Translations under genes and position numbers: made by a program
The notes under the pieces: generated by a model
Told to the model about the DNA's origin: nothing
Database searches by the model: none
What the model saw: only the letters and a program-made list of their open reading frames with translations
Part shown: positions 43,569 through 53,194 of the stretch, piece after piece
Layout: every line of letters begins with the position of its first letter
Numbering within the stretch: the stretch's first letter is position 1
Assembly (NCBI RefSeq): GCF_002860285.1
Contig: NZ_PGVF01000009.1
Span: forward strand, 62,001-126,000
DNA: 64,000 nucleotides
DNA from: Bacillus sp. M6-12
Lineage (GTDB): Bacteria > Bacillota > Bacilli > Bacillales > DSM-1321
Reading direction: 5' to 3'

Positions 43569-43597
43569 CACAAATGTTAAAATGTTTGTGTTTTTTT
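43569..43597 (+). terminator. Terminator after the thioesterase remnant
   Basis: A 6-bp stem CACAAA/TTTGTG is followed by seven T's. Confidence 0.65.
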
Positions 43598-43971
43598 CGT
43601 GTGTGAGTTGATTTAATCGTTCAATAGTTTTCCAAAGTTCTTATAAGTTCCTATTCCAATGTAATATAAGAATTTCTTTAACTCTCCTTTTCCAGGTTTT
43701 TTTATCTTGTATTTCTTTATAGAATTCTTGAGTGAAAAAATCAACTAACAGAGGAATGATGATCATAAGGTCTTTGGCTTGATAGGGTATAATGATAGAG
43801 TGGTCAAACATGCAAGTGCCTTTATTATGTTATATTATTTAAAGTTTACAAAACATGAAAAAATTTAGGGTATTCATAACTGACAGTAAATAATGTAGTG
43901 TTGCTTTCTTCACATTACAAATACAAGCTAAAACGATAGACAAAATTTATGTTGTAAAGGATGGAGAAAGT
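43598..43971. other. Intergenic stretch (374 bases)
   Basis: An A/T-rich segment between the thioesterase remnant and the methyltransferase. No gene, hairpin or convincing promoter was identified in it. Confidence 0.4.
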
Positions 43972-44925
43972 TTGGAGATTAATAGCCAAAGACCGGTTTT
44001 TATATACACTTTTGCCTGTAGTTCGGATGAACTGTCATTATGTCACATGGAGATGCGCTCGCTATTTGGAAAAGAAACAGAAGAGAATATTTTGAAAACC
44101 CCAATTAAAATTGATCCAAGCCGAAGTCCGTTCATAAAGGAGCGGATTGACGTTGTGTATGAAGGAGACACTTTAGAGGATATTTTCGAGCAAGTGAAGC
44201 GAATTCATTTAAATGGTTCAACGTTTAAAGTCATCTTCCTCAAAATTAATGATCTGAATAAAACAGATAAGATTGAATATGACCAACGGCGTTTGATTGA
44301 GCGTGAAATTGGGATGCATATTGATGGAGAAGCAGATGTACAGCATCCTGAACGAGTGTTTGGTATTGTCACCCTGGGAGGCCGGTGGTATTTCGGAAAA
44401 TACCGTAAAAGCAAACCAATTTGGCTTCATCATTTGAAAAAACCGCGTGAATATTCCACCGCCCTTAGTACGAGGGTAGCTAGAGCAGTGGCTAATATCG
44501 CCGTTCCTGTACCTGAGGGGATTCAGGCGATTGATCCATGCTGCGGGATTGGTACGGTATTGGTGGAAGCCCTTTCTATGGGAATTGACATCGATGGCCG
44601 CGATATAAATCCTCTTGTTACAACTGGGTCCAGAGAGAATATTGCTCATTTTGGACTCGAAGGTAATGTAACACTGGGTCCTATATCAGACGTCTCAAAA
44701 GAGTATGATGTAGCAATAATTGATATGCCGTACAATTTATATACCCATGCAACACCAGAAGATCAGTTTTCTATTCTCCAGCATGCTCGCCGTTTCGCCA
44801 GTAGAGTGGTAGTTGTGACCATTGAAACATTGGATCAAATGATCGAAGAAGCTGGATTTGTGATTAAAGATCGCTGTGTAGCCAAAAAAGGAGTGTTTTC
44901 AAGACAAATATTAGTCTGTGAGTAG
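43972..44925 (+). CDS. TRM11-like SAM-dependent RNA methyltransferase
   Basis: The 317-residue protein has a C-terminal Rossmann methyltransferase domain with the SAM motif AIDPCCGIGTVLVEAL, an acidic residue in DIDGRDIN and a catalytic-type IDMPYN, the [DN]PPY-like motif of base N-methyltransferases. The N-terminal 150 residues would be the RNA-binding part, as in archaeal/eukaryal Trm11 and bacterial relatives. It starts at TTG 43972 after AAGGATGGAG. The tRNA position modified is not known. Two terminators follow, so it is a single-gene unit. Confidence 0.85.
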   Translation: MEINSQRPVFIYTFACSSDELSLCHMEMRSLFGKETEENILKTPIKIDPSRSPFIKERIDVVYEGDTLEDIFEQVKRIHLNGSTFKVIFLKINDLNKTDKIEYDQRRLIEREIGMHIDGEADVQHPERVFGIVTLGGRWYFGKYRKSKPIWLHHLKKPREYSTALSTRVARAVANIAVPVPEGIQAIDPCCGIGTVLVEALSMGIDIDGRDINPLVTTGSRENIAHFGLEGNVTLGPISDVSKEYDVAIIDMPYNLYTHATPEDQFSILQHARRFASRVVVVTIETLDQMIEEAGFVIKDRCVAKKGVFSRQILVCE

Positions 44926-44945
44926 CTGCGGCTAAATTGAAAGAG

Positions 44946-45012
44946 ACCGATGAAAATCCATCGGTTTTATAACACCCCAATCAACCCTAAATTTTGTATT
45001 TAGGGTTTTATT
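44946..45012 (+). terminator. Two consecutive terminators after the methyltransferase
   Basis: First stem ACCGATG/CATCGGT (44946-44952 with 44959-44965), followed by TTTAT. Second stem AACCCTAAAT/ATTTAGGGTT (44983-44992 with 44998-45007), followed by TTA. Confidence 0.75.
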
Positions 45013-45087
45013 ATGCTCCTATCATGATTATAATAGAATGAATAATAATTTTTTGAATAGTCGGAAAAGTTAGGAGAGGTTTCCAAA

Positions 45088-46073
45088 TTGAAGCCAAAGA
45101 TCTATATATCACGAGAAAACTGCCTGAACAAATAGTAGCTAAACTGTAGGGACAATTTGAAGTACACATGTGGCAGGAAGAGGCTGTTCCGGTGCCAAGA
45201 GAGGTTTTGGAAAAAGAAATTTTGGAAGCAGAAGGATTGTTTTGTTTATTGACGGAAACCATTGATGAGAGCTTGCTAGACCGAGCTAAGAAGCTGAGAG
45301 TGGTCAGTAATATGGCGGTTGGCTATAACAATATTAATGTGGGGGCAGCCTCCAAGCGGGGAATCGCGGTAACGAATACACCAGGTGTTCTGACTGAAAC
45401 AACAGCAGATTTGGCATTTGCCCTCATGCTCGCAGCATCAAGGCGGATTGTTGAGTCGTCCAATTATTTAAGGAACGGCAAGTGGGAGACGTGGGCGCCT
45501 ATGCAGCTGACTGGACAGGATGTGTTCGGAGCTACCGTGAGAATCATCGGTCTTGGCCGTATTGGTGAAGCCGTCGCGAAACGGGCGGAAGGTTTCGATA
45601 TGGACATTCTCTATTATAACAGGTCAAGAAAACAGGAGGCAGAGGAAGCACTTGGCCTCAAATACTGCAATTTAGAAACACTTTTAAGAGAGTCAGATTT
45701 TGTTTGCGTTATGACGCCTTACACACCGGAGACAGTTAATTTGATAGACAGGGAACAGCTTGCACTGATGAAAAAGAATGCTACTTTAATTATTACTGCA
45801 CGGGGCGGCATTGTAAATGAACAAGCCTAATACGAATCACTTAAAAATGGTGACATTTGGGGCGCTCGACTGGATGTATTTGCGGAATAACCTATTGATC
45901 TGAATCATCCGCTGCTTACGTTGCCTAATGTCGTCGCCCTCCCGCATATCGGAAGCGCAAGCATAAAGACCAGACTGCAGATGGCTGAGCTCGCTGCTGA
46001 AAATATAATGGAGGCACTGAACAATATGATTACGAAATTCCTGGTGAATAAGGAACTGGTTCAAAGCAAGTAA
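45088..46073 (+). pseudogene. Decayed 2-hydroxyacid dehydrogenase (paralogue of 60073-61062)
   Basis: The gene would begin at TTG 45088 after TAGGAGAGG. It has a frameshift after about 8 codons, an in-frame TAG at about 45148, TAA at 45828-45830 and TAA near 45888. Between them the D-isomer-specific dehydrogenase is well preserved: SNMAVGYNNINV, ETTADLAFALMLAASRR, IGLGRIGEAVAKRA and TARGGIVNEQA. Beyond the stops the catalytic His region ALPHIGSASIKTRL is still readable. It is clearly related to the intact enzyme 15 kb downstream. The central open part (45168-45830) could only make an inactive fragment. Confidence 0.88.
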
Positions 46074-46213
46074 ATAGCAGGGAGCGTCCCTTCTTTTATA
46101 AGAATTATAAAAATATTATTAAAATTGTTGATTCTGCTACCCACTCTTCCTAAAAGTATGATATATTTATTTTCAAAAATTCAAAGAACTTAGACATCAG
46201 GGAAGGTGACACG

Positions 46214-48976
46214 ATGACAGCAGGTTTGGAGATCAATGACAGCAGTCTTCCGCTTCGCCGGGATGTAAAAATGCTTGGTAACATTCTGGGGGAAATTCTA
46301 GTATTTCATGGGGGAACCGAGCTGCTGGATAAGGTAGAGAAAATCCGCGCGATGTGCAAAACGATAAGAAATGAAGAGGATAAACAAACATATCATCTGC
46401 TTAAGCAGGAGATTTCAAATCTTAGTTCGCCCATTCGCAAACAAATTATCCGTGCTTTCTCGGTTTATTTCCATTTAATCAATGCGGCAGAACAAAATCA
46501 CCGCGTTCGCCGCCGCCGGGAATATCAGCTTCAATCTGAAGTAAATGTTCAGCCGGGCTCAATTGAAAGCGCGATTGGGTCACTGAAAGAAAATAATATC
46601 ACACCAGAAATTATTCAAAGTGTTTTACCTTCGTTATCACTTGAGTTAATCATTACCGCTCATCCAACCGAAGCTACCAAGCGCTCGATTTTGGAGATTC
46701 AAAAAAGGATTGCCACAATTTTAAAAAATCAGGACAACCCTTTGCTTTCAAAAAAAGAACGCAAAAAGCTCGAAGAGAGTCTGTTTAATGAAGTGACTGC
46801 CCTCTGGCAGACAGATGAGTTAAGGCATCATAAGCCAACCGTTATTGATGAAGTCCGTAATGGTTTGTATTATTTTGATCAAACTTTATTTGATGTTCTG
46901 CCTGAAATTCATCAGGAAGTGGAGGATTGTCTGACGGAGCATTATCCTGATCAGGCATGGAATGTGCCGAATTTTCTTCGATTCGGTTCCTGGATCGGTG
47001 GAGACCGAGATGGAAATCCGAATGTTACGACTGAGGTAACATGGGAAACTCTTCACAAACAGCAAAGGCTTGTTTTGAAAAAATATAAAGCCGTTTTAAT
47101 AGAATTAATGAAACGACACAGCCATTCAACCACAAGGGTTTCTGTAAGCGAAGAATTGATCCGTTCCGTTAATGCGGAGGAGATGAAATACCTTCCAATG
47201 GACAAAATTTGGACAGTAGAAACAGAAGTGTACCGGCGAAAATTGGCGATAATGCTGGAACGCCTGAAACAAGTCGGAAAAACCGAGGCAGGATATCGCT
47301 CCGCAGATGAGCTTCTGGAAGACTTGCTCATGATACAGCGCAGTACCTATCAGCATCATCCTGCAAATCATGAGTTAAAGCTGCTTAAAAAACTAATACG
47401 CCAGGTAAAGCTGTTTGGATTCCATCTTGCTGCACTGGACATCCGTAATCACAGCGGAGAGCATGAGGCAGCGATTGCCGAAATTCTGCACAAGGTGGGA
47501 ATTTCCAATAATTACACGTCGCTTTCGGAAGATGAAAAACTTAATTTGCTGGAAAAATTACTGCAGGATCCGCGCCCGCTTCTGCTAATGCATGAAGATT
47601 ATTCAGCTGAAACTCAGGAAATCCTTGCAGTGTTTGAATTGATAAAAGAGGCTCATCAAAAATTTGGAAAACGCTCCATCTCGGTTTATCTTGTTTCCAT
47701 GACCCGATCCGCAAGTGACCTTCTTGAGGTGCTTCTTTTGGCGAAAGAGGCAGGAATTTACCGTCTACACGCAGACGGATCCGTTGAAACGGATTTGAAT
47801 GTAGCCCCGCTTTTAGAAACAATTGATGATTTGGTGGCAGGGCCTCGGATTATGGAAACACTTTTCCGGATGCCTGTATACAGAAATCATTTGCAAAAAC
47901 ATGGCGAGCAGCAGGAAATCATGCTTGGTTATTCTGATGGAAGCAAAGACGGAGGAACATTAACAGCAAACTGGAAGCTGTACAGTGCACAGCTGGAAAT
48001 CAGCGAAATGGCAAAGAACTATGGAATTGCCTTGAAGTTTTTCCACGGCCGCGGCGGATCGCTTGGCCGGGGAGGCGGGCCGCTCCATAAGAGCCTGCTG
48101 TCCCAGCCGGTAGAAACACTAGGTGATGGTGTGAAAATAACTGAACAGGGAGAAGTGCTCTCATCAAGATATTTGCTGGAAGACATTGCTTATCGAAGTC
48201 TGGAACAGGCAACCTCCACATTATTGAAGGCAGCCACCCATATATTAAAAAAATCAGAGCATGGACATCTTCGGGATGAAAGCTGGGCAGAGGCGATGGA
48301 GCAGGTTTCGGAAGTGGCTTTGTCAAAGTACCAATCCCTCGTTTTCAATGATCCGGATTTCCTGGTCTATTTCAATCAGGCAACCCCTTTAAAAGAGCTG
48401 GCTGATTTAAATATTGGTTCCCGGCCGATGGCCCGAAAAAATAGTGATAAGTTTGAAAACCTGAGGGCGATTCCTTGGGTGTTTGCCTGGACCCAAAGCC
48501 GCCAGCTGTTTCCAGCATGGTATGCAGCCGGTTCAGGACTCGAGAGCTTTGTGTCCCAAAGTGCAGGCAACTTAAAAATACTGCAGGAAATGTACAGTGA
48601 ATGGACTTTTTTCCGTTCAACAATAGACAATCTCCAGATGGCCTTAATGAAAGCTGATATTACTACAGCTAAGGAATATTCCTCCCTTGTTGAAGATCCC
48701 GCTATTGCTGAGAGGATATTTGGCAACATTGTTGAAGAGTATAACAAGACGAAAGATATTTTGCTTAAAATCACTGGAGACGAAGAGCTGCTGGATCATA
48801 CGCCGAATATCCAGGATTCCGTGTACCGCAGAAATCCTTACGTGGATCCGCTGAACTTTTTACAGGTAGAATTAATCAAGGAACTTCGAAATGTGGATGA
48901 ACCAGATCATGAACTAGTTACCCAGGTACTTCTGACCATTAACGGAATTGCAGCCGGACTGCGGAATACTGGCTGA
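46214..48976 (+). CDS. ppc: Phosphoenolpyruvate carboxylase
   Basis: The 920-residue enzyme adds bicarbonate to PEP to give oxaloacetate and so refills the citrate cycle. Both catalytic signatures are present: TAHPTEATKRSI (about residue 150), with the essential His, and FHGRGGSLGRGGGP (about 610), with the PEP-binding loop. YSDGSKDGG and the C-terminal NTG end, which carries the conserved last residues, also match. ATG 46214 follows GGAAGGTGAC. The length is normal. It stands alone upstream of the aminotransferase gene. Confidence 0.97.
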   Translation: MTAGLEINDSSLPLRRDVKMLGNILGEILVFHGGTELLDKVEKIRAMCKTIRNEEDKQTYHLLKQEISNLSSPIRKQIIRAFSVYFHLINAAEQNHRVRRRREYQLQSEVNVQPGSIESAIGSLKENNITPEIIQSVLPSLSLELIITAHPTEATKRSILEIQKRIATILKNQDNPLLSKKERKKLEESLFNEVTALWQTDELRHHKPTVIDEVRNGLYYFDQTLFDVLPEIHQEVEDCLTEHYPDQAWNVPNFLRFGSWIGGDRDGNPNVTTEVTWETLHKQQRLVLKKYKAVLIELMKRHSHSTTRVSVSEELIRSVNAEEMKYLPMDKIWTVETEVYRRKLAIMLERLKQVGKTEAGYRSADELLEDLLMIQRSTYQHHPANHELKLLKKLIRQVKLFGFHLAALDIRNHSGEHEAAIAEILHKVGISNNYTSLSEDEKLNLLEKLLQDPRPLLLMHEDYSAETQEILAVFELIKEAHQKFGKRSISVYLVSMTRSASDLLEVLLLAKEAGIYRLHADGSVETDLNVAPLLETIDDLVAGPRIMETLFRMPVYRNHLQKHGEQQEIMLGYSDGSKDGGTLTANWKLYSAQLEISEMAKNYGIALKFFHGRGGSLGRGGGPLHKSLLSQPVETLGDGVKITEQGEVLSSRYLLEDIAYRSLEQATSTLLKAATHILKKSEHGHLRDESWAEAMEQVSEVALSKYQSLVFNDPDFLVYFNQATPLKELADLNIGSRPMARKNSDKFENLRAIPWVFAWTQSRQLFPAWYAAGSGLESFVSQSAGNLKILQEMYSEWTFFRSTIDNLQMALMKADITTAKEYSSLVEDPAIAERIFGNIVEEYNKTKDILLKITGDEELLDHTPNIQDSVYRRNPYVDPLNFLQVELIKELRNVDEPDHELVTQVLLTINGIAAGLRNTG

Positions 48977-49048
48977 TTAAATAAGTCTGCAAAAATTCCG
49001 ATAATATTATAATAAATCTTAACTAACGCCAAGAAAGCAGGGGAAATC

Positions 49049-50131
49049 TTGAAAATTGAACATCAGCTAAGCACTTCTAGAAAACAAAAACCGTCTTATG
49101 ACAATCTGGAATTCGGGAAGATCTATACAGACCATATGTTTATTATGGATTATACAGCAGGCATTGGCTGGCATGATGCGCGTATCGTGCCATACCAGCC
49201 GATTACTCTTGATCCCGCTGCGGCTGTTTTCCATTACGGACAGACAGTTTTTGAAGGGCTAAAAGCTTATTTGACGAAGGATGAAGAGATTCTCTTATTC
49301 CGGCCTGAAAAAAATATCCAAAGGCTGAACCGCTCCAATGACCGGCTATGCATTCCGCAGCTCGATGAAGAATTTGCTTTGCAAGCATTGAAGGAGCTAA
49401 TCACGGTTGACAGAGAGTGGATTCCTTCTGCTGAAGGCACTTCCCTTTATATCAGGCCATTTATCATTGCAACCCAGCCATATTTGGGGGTAGCGCCTTC
49501 GAAGAAATTTCAGTTTATCATCATCCTGTCACCAGTAGGAGCCTATTATAAGGAAGGAATCAACCCTGTTAAAATTGCGGTTGAACGGCAGTTTGTCCGG
49601 GCTGCGGTTGGCGGAACTGGAAATGCGAAAACAGGCGGTAACTATTCAGGCAGCCTAAAAGCACAGGAAGTTGCAGAAGCCGCGGGCTATTCCCAGGTTC
49701 TATGGCTTGATGGAAAAGAAAATAAGAACATTGAAGAAGTAGGCAGCATGAATATCTTCTTTAAGATAAATGGAGAAGTGGTAACGCCTGAATTAAACGG
49801 CAGCATTCTAGAAGGCGTTACCAGAAGCTCTATCATTCAGCTGCTGCAGCACTGGGATATACCGGTTGTGGAACGCAAAATCTCCATTGATGAGCTTTAT
49901 GAGGCTTATAAAGCCGGATTTCTGGAGGAAGCTTTCGGAACCGGGACAGCTGCAGTTATTTCTCCTGTTGGCGAGCTTTTCTGGCAGGGTGAAAAGCTTT
50001 TAATTAACAATGGTGAAACGGGTGAGCTGTCCAAAAAATTGTACGACACCTTAACAGGAATCCAGACAGGAAAAGTAGAAGATCCGTTTGGATGGACTGT
50101 GAAGGTATATGAAATGGCAAAAACCTTTTGA
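49049..50131 (+). CDS. ilvE: Branched-chain amino acid aminotransferase
   Basis: The 360-residue class IV PLP enzyme moves amino groups between glutamate and branched-chain keto acids. Motifs include FHYGQTVFEGLKAY, the phosphate-binding SLYIRPFIIA, the PLP-lysine region GTGNAKTGGNY, EVGSMNIFF and GSILEGVTRSSI. It matches the longer Bacillus/mitochondrial BCAT type. It starts at TTG 49049 after CAGGGG, 72 bases after ppc, and has its own terminator. Confidence 0.95.
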   Translation: MKIEHQLSTSRKQKPSYDNLEFGKIYTDHMFIMDYTAGIGWHDARIVPYQPITLDPAAAVFHYGQTVFEGLKAYLTKDEEILLFRPEKNIQRLNRSNDRLCIPQLDEEFALQALKELITVDREWIPSAEGTSLYIRPFIIATQPYLGVAPSKKFQFIIILSPVGAYYKEGINPVKIAVERQFVRAAVGGTGNAKTGGNYSGSLKAQEVAEAAGYSQVLWLDGKENKNIEEVGSMNIFFKINGEVVTPELNGSILEGVTRSSIIQLLQHWDIPVVERKISIDELYEAYKAGFLEEAFGTGTAAVISPVGELFWQGEKLLINNGETGELSKKLYDTLTGIQTGKVEDPFGWTVKVYEMAKTF

Positions 50132-50161
50132 ATAACAGTTGAGAAAGAGTTACACATTTTG

Positions 50162-50214
50162 TAGACCAAAGATATCTCGGATAATCCATTCGAGATGTCC
50201 TTGGTCTATTTATT
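50162..50214 (+). terminator. Terminator after ilvE
   Basis: A long stem, TAGACCAA/TTGGTCTA extended by ATCTCG/CGAGAT with small internal mismatches, is followed by TTTATTTATT. Confidence 0.8.
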
Positions 50215-50280
50215 TATTAATATCTAAACTCTTCGACTTAAATATTAACTAAAACGGCTTAATGAAAATTAAAAATTATC

Positions 50281-50309
50281 TTGCAATTTAAAAAAAGACT
50301 TGTTATGAT
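50281..50309 (+). promoter_or_regulatory. Promoter of the lacI/RraA/TRAP operon
   Basis: TTGCAA (50281-50286) and TATGAT (50304-50309) are 17 bases apart. Three operator-like sites follow at once. Confidence 0.6.
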
Positions 50310-50316
50310 CTTTTTA

Positions 50317-50354
50317 GAAATCGGTTTCCAAAAACGATTTCCTAAATCGGTTTC
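50317..50354 (+). promoter_or_regulatory. Three LacI-type operator sites at 13-bp spacing
   Basis: The pattern xAAANCGNTTTC occurs at 50317-50328 (perfect GAAATCGGTTTC), 50330-50341 and 50343-50354. All share the central CG typical of LacI-family operators. Each begins exactly 13 bases after the one before. They start 8 bases after the -10 box, where a bound repressor would block the first steps of transcription. Confidence 0.75.
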
Positions 50355-50404
50355 CAATTTGAATATACAATTTTTGAAAATGTTTTGGTTAATGAGGTGT
50401 AAAG

Positions 50405-51433
50405 ATGAAAGTGACAATTGATGATGTTGCTGAAAAGGCAGGTGTTTCTAAGACTACCGTTTCCCGGATATTAAATGGAAACTTTGGACATAACAAAGCA
50501 GAAACCAGAGAAAAGGTACTTCAAGTAATCAAAGAATTGGATTATCAGCCCAATGCACTGGCTAAAGGGCTGAAACAAATGAAAACGAATACAATAGGAA
50601 TTGTTCTATCTAATCTAAAAAATCCTTTTTGGATAAGAGTTCTAGAAGGCGTTGAAGACGTTTGCCATCGTAATGGATATAGTCTGATGATCTGCAACTC
50701 CAATGAAAATGCAAAGTTAGAAGAAGACCACATCAAAGGATTAAGACAGCGTCAGGTAGATGGAACTATAGTAAACGCGACACTTAAAAACAAAAATCTA
50801 TATGGGGCATTGTTAGAGAAAGATTATCCAATAGTGTCGATCAATAGGGACATTTTCGACTTGCCGATTGATATGGTATTAATGAACAACATAAGCGGAG
50901 CAAAACAGGGCGTAGAACATTTAATTGACCAAGGAAAAAGATCAATTCTATTAATGGTTTATCCAGTAGAAGGTGTTAGCCCGCGATTACATAGGATTGA
51001 TGGGTACAAACAAGCTCTTGAACGCAAAGGAATACCAGTATATGAAGATGATATTGTAATAGTTAGTGAAGGTAAGGGAAAGGCAAGAGAAAAGGTAAAG
51101 GAAATATTATCCGGTACAAAACACTATGATGCTATTTTCTCTACAAACAACCTGATGACATTAGAAATATTAGAAGGAATTAAACAGATAGGACTTCGGG
51201 TCCCAAATGATATTGCTTTGCTTGGATATGATGAAACAGTTTGGTCGATGCATATTGAACCGCCATTGACTACAGTTAAACAGCCTGCTTATGAAATGGG
51301 GGAAATTGCAGCAAAACGTCTGATCAAGCTTATTGAGTCCAAGCGGAAGTTAAAACCTGAAACAGTCTTGCTGGAACCAGAATTAATTATTAGAAAATCA
51401 TGTGGTTCAAAGAATGATGGGGGAGAGATGTAA
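50405..51433 (+). CDS. LacI-family transcriptional regulator
   Basis: The 342-residue regulator has a helix-turn-helix at the N terminus (TIDDVAEKAGVSKTTVSRIL), the hinge helix NALAKGLK and a periplasmic-binding-protein-like ligand domain (GIVLSNLKNPFW to LGYDETVWSMHIEPPLTTV). It is the first gene of the operon and its stop touches the next start, so it is co-transcribed. The sites at 50317-50354 are its likely targets, giving autoregulation. The inducer is probably the TRAP substrate or an intermediate. Confidence 0.94.
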   Translation: MKVTIDDVAEKAGVSKTTVSRILNGNFGHNKAETREKVLQVIKELDYQPNALAKGLKQMKTNTIGIVLSNLKNPFWIRVLEGVEDVCHRNGYSLMICNSNENAKLEEDHIKGLRQRQVDGTIVNATLKNKNLYGALLEKDYPIVSINRDIFDLPIDMVLMNNISGAKQGVEHLIDQGKRSILLMVYPVEGVSPRLHRIDGYKQALERKGIPVYEDDIVIVSEGKGKAREKVKEILSGTKHYDAIFSTNNLMTLEILEGIKQIGLRVPNDIALLGYDETVWSMHIEPPLTTVKQPAYEMGEIAAKRLIKLIESKRKLKPETVLLEPELIIRKSCGSKNDGGEM

Positions 51434-52129
51434 ATGTCCAATTTAGGATTTCGTGTGCTGCCAGTAGAAAATCGGCCAGATAAAGTTCTTGTTAAGGAAT
51501 TTGAAAGCGTTGTCACACCGCATATTAGTGACAACATGGCACGTCTAAGTGCAATTGGGCCAGAACTTCGTCCGTATCATAAGGGTGGAAAACTGACTGG
51601 AACTGCTTTGACGGTTAAAACAAGACCAGGCGATAATCTATTAGTACATAAAGCAATCGATATGGCTGAACCTGGAGACGTAATCGTCGTAGATGCAGGA
51701 GGAGAAACGACTAATGCCATAGTCGGTGAAATCATGATGAGAATAGCCCAGAAGAAGGGCATTAACGGATTTGTCATTAATGGTGCCATAAGAGATCTGG
51801 AAGCAATAAAAGAAGATGTATTCCCGGTATTTGCAGTCGGTGTTACCCATCGCGGACCATACAAAGATGGCCCCGGAGAAATAAATGTTCCAATTTCGAT
51901 TGGCGGCACCATTGTAAAACCTGGAGATATTGTTGTCGGAGATGATGATGGGGTTGTTGTTGTTCCGGCTGAAGATGCAAACAGAATTCTCCAGCTTGTT
52001 AAAGCCCAGCAAATACGTGAATCTGAGATTCTGGAATCTATTGAAAACGGAACTGTTGATAGAAGCTGGGTTGATGCTTCTTTAAGAGAGAAAGGTTGTG
52101 AAATAATTGACACTGCCGACCAGATATAG
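51434..52129 (+). CDS. RraA-like protein (possible hydroxy-oxo acid aldolase)
   Basis: The 231-residue protein has the RraA/HMG-aldolase fold markers HISDNMARL, ALTVKTRPGDNLLVHKAID, GDVIVVDAGGE, INGAIRDLEAI and GDIVVGDDDGVVVVP. Members split 4-hydroxy-2-oxo acids into pyruvate or oxaloacetate units, or act as decarboxylases; others only bind RNase E, which Bacillus lacks. A catabolic aldolase or decarboxylase role therefore fits better. ATG 51434 immediately follows the lacI stop. It overlaps the next gene by 23 bases. Confidence 0.85.
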   Translation: MSNLGFRVLPVENRPDKVLVKEFESVVTPHISDNMARLSAIGPELRPYHKGGKLTGTALTVKTRPGDNLLVHKAIDMAEPGDVIVVDAGGETTNAIVGEIMMRIAQKKGINGFVINGAIRDLEAIKEDVFPVFAVGVTHRGPYKDGPGEINVPISIGGTIVKPGDIVVGDDDGVVVVPAEDANRILQLVKAQQIRESEILESIENGTVDRSWVDASLREKGCEIIDTADQI

Positions 52130-53192
52130 TGCCGAAGGCTTAAGAGAATTTTGTTATGAAGTGTTTCGGCGGGCTGGAGTTCAAGATGAGAATGCAGCCA
52201 TTGTAGCGGATTCCTTAATTCAGGCAGATTTAAGGGGAGTAGATTCCCACGGTGTTGTTCGTACAGCTATCTACTTAAAAAGAATAGAATCAGATATGAT
52301 AAATCCTTTCGCTGAAATTGAAATAGAATCGGAGACCGAGGCAACAGTATTAGTGAACGGCAACAATAATTTTGGTTCCGTTGTTGGTACAAAAGCACTG
52401 GGAATTGCTCTGGAGAAAGCGAAGAAACAGGGAGCTGCTATAGTTGGTGTAAAAGCTTCAAACCATTTCGGAACTGGTGCTTATTATGCATTAAAGGCAA
52501 TCGAACAAAATATGATATTGCTCGTTATGTCAAATGCATCCCAAACTATGCCGCCAACTGGAGGTATTCGGCCTTTTATTGGAACCAATCCATTATCCAT
52601 AGGAGTTCCGGCAGGCAATCAGCTTCCATTTGTTCTCGATATGGCAACAAGTGTAGTTGCAAGAGGAAAACTGATTGTCGCAGCACAAAAGGATGAGCCA
52701 ATACCGCTAGGTTGGGCAATTGATAAGGATGGAAACCCGACAACAAATGCCCATGCAGGATTGGATGGTTCCGTCTTGCCAGTCGGAGGCCCTAAAGGAT
52801 ATGCCATTTCGATGTTTATCGATATCCTGGCTGGGGTGCTAACAGGTGCGGGTTTTGGGAGATATGTCAATAACATGTATGAAAATTGGGAGGAACCTCA
52901 AAATGTCGGGCACTTTTTTATTGCTATCGATATAAACCGTTTTATTCCTCTCCAGATATTTAAAGACCGCATGGATCAATACATAAGTGAAATTAAAGCT
53001 GAACCAAAAGCCAAAGGAGTAAAGGAGATTTTTATTCCGGGAGAAATTGAACATCGGCTAGTGTTAGAAAGAAAGGTTAATGGAATAAATCTTCCTGCTA
53101 AGGTGGAGGAAGAGTTAAGTGATATAGGTAAACGCTACAAGCTGGACCTGACTTCTTACCGATTAGAAAACAAAATAAAAGAGGAGGCATAA
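52107..53192 (+). CDS. Malate/lactate dehydrogenase, Ldh2 family
   Basis: The 361-residue NAD(P)-dependent dehydrogenase belongs to the Ldh2 family, which oxidises malate, lactate, sulfolactate, ureidoglycolate and similar 2-hydroxy acids. It has the catalytic His in RGVDSHGVVR, SNHFGTGAYYAL, IGTNPLSIGVP, DMATSVVARGK and LPVGGPKGYAISM. It starts at TTG 52107, inside the end of the RraA-like gene, so the two are translationally coupled. The specific substrate cannot be assigned. Confidence 0.9.
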   Translation: MTLPTRYSAEGLREFCYEVFRRAGVQDENAAIVADSLIQADLRGVDSHGVVRTAIYLKRIESDMINPFAEIEIESETEATVLVNGNNNFGSVVGTKALGIALEKAKKQGAAIVGVKASNHFGTGAYYALKAIEQNMILLVMSNASQTMPPTGGIRPFIGTNPLSIGVPAGNQLPFVLDMATSVVARGKLIVAAQKDEPIPLGWAIDKDGNPTTNAHAGLDGSVLPVGGPKGYAISMFIDILAGVLTGAGFGRYVNNMYENWEEPQNVGHFFIAIDINRFIPLQIFKDRMDQYISEIKAEPKAKGVKEIFIPGEIEHRLVLERKVNGINLPAKVEEELSDIGKRYKLDLTSYRLENKIKEEA

Positions 53193-53194
53193 AC

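Noticed and set aside
45168..45830. Intact short 2-hydroxyacid dehydrogenase
   Set aside because: Family sequence continues in the same frame beyond the stop and before the apparent start, so this is the open middle of a broken gene.
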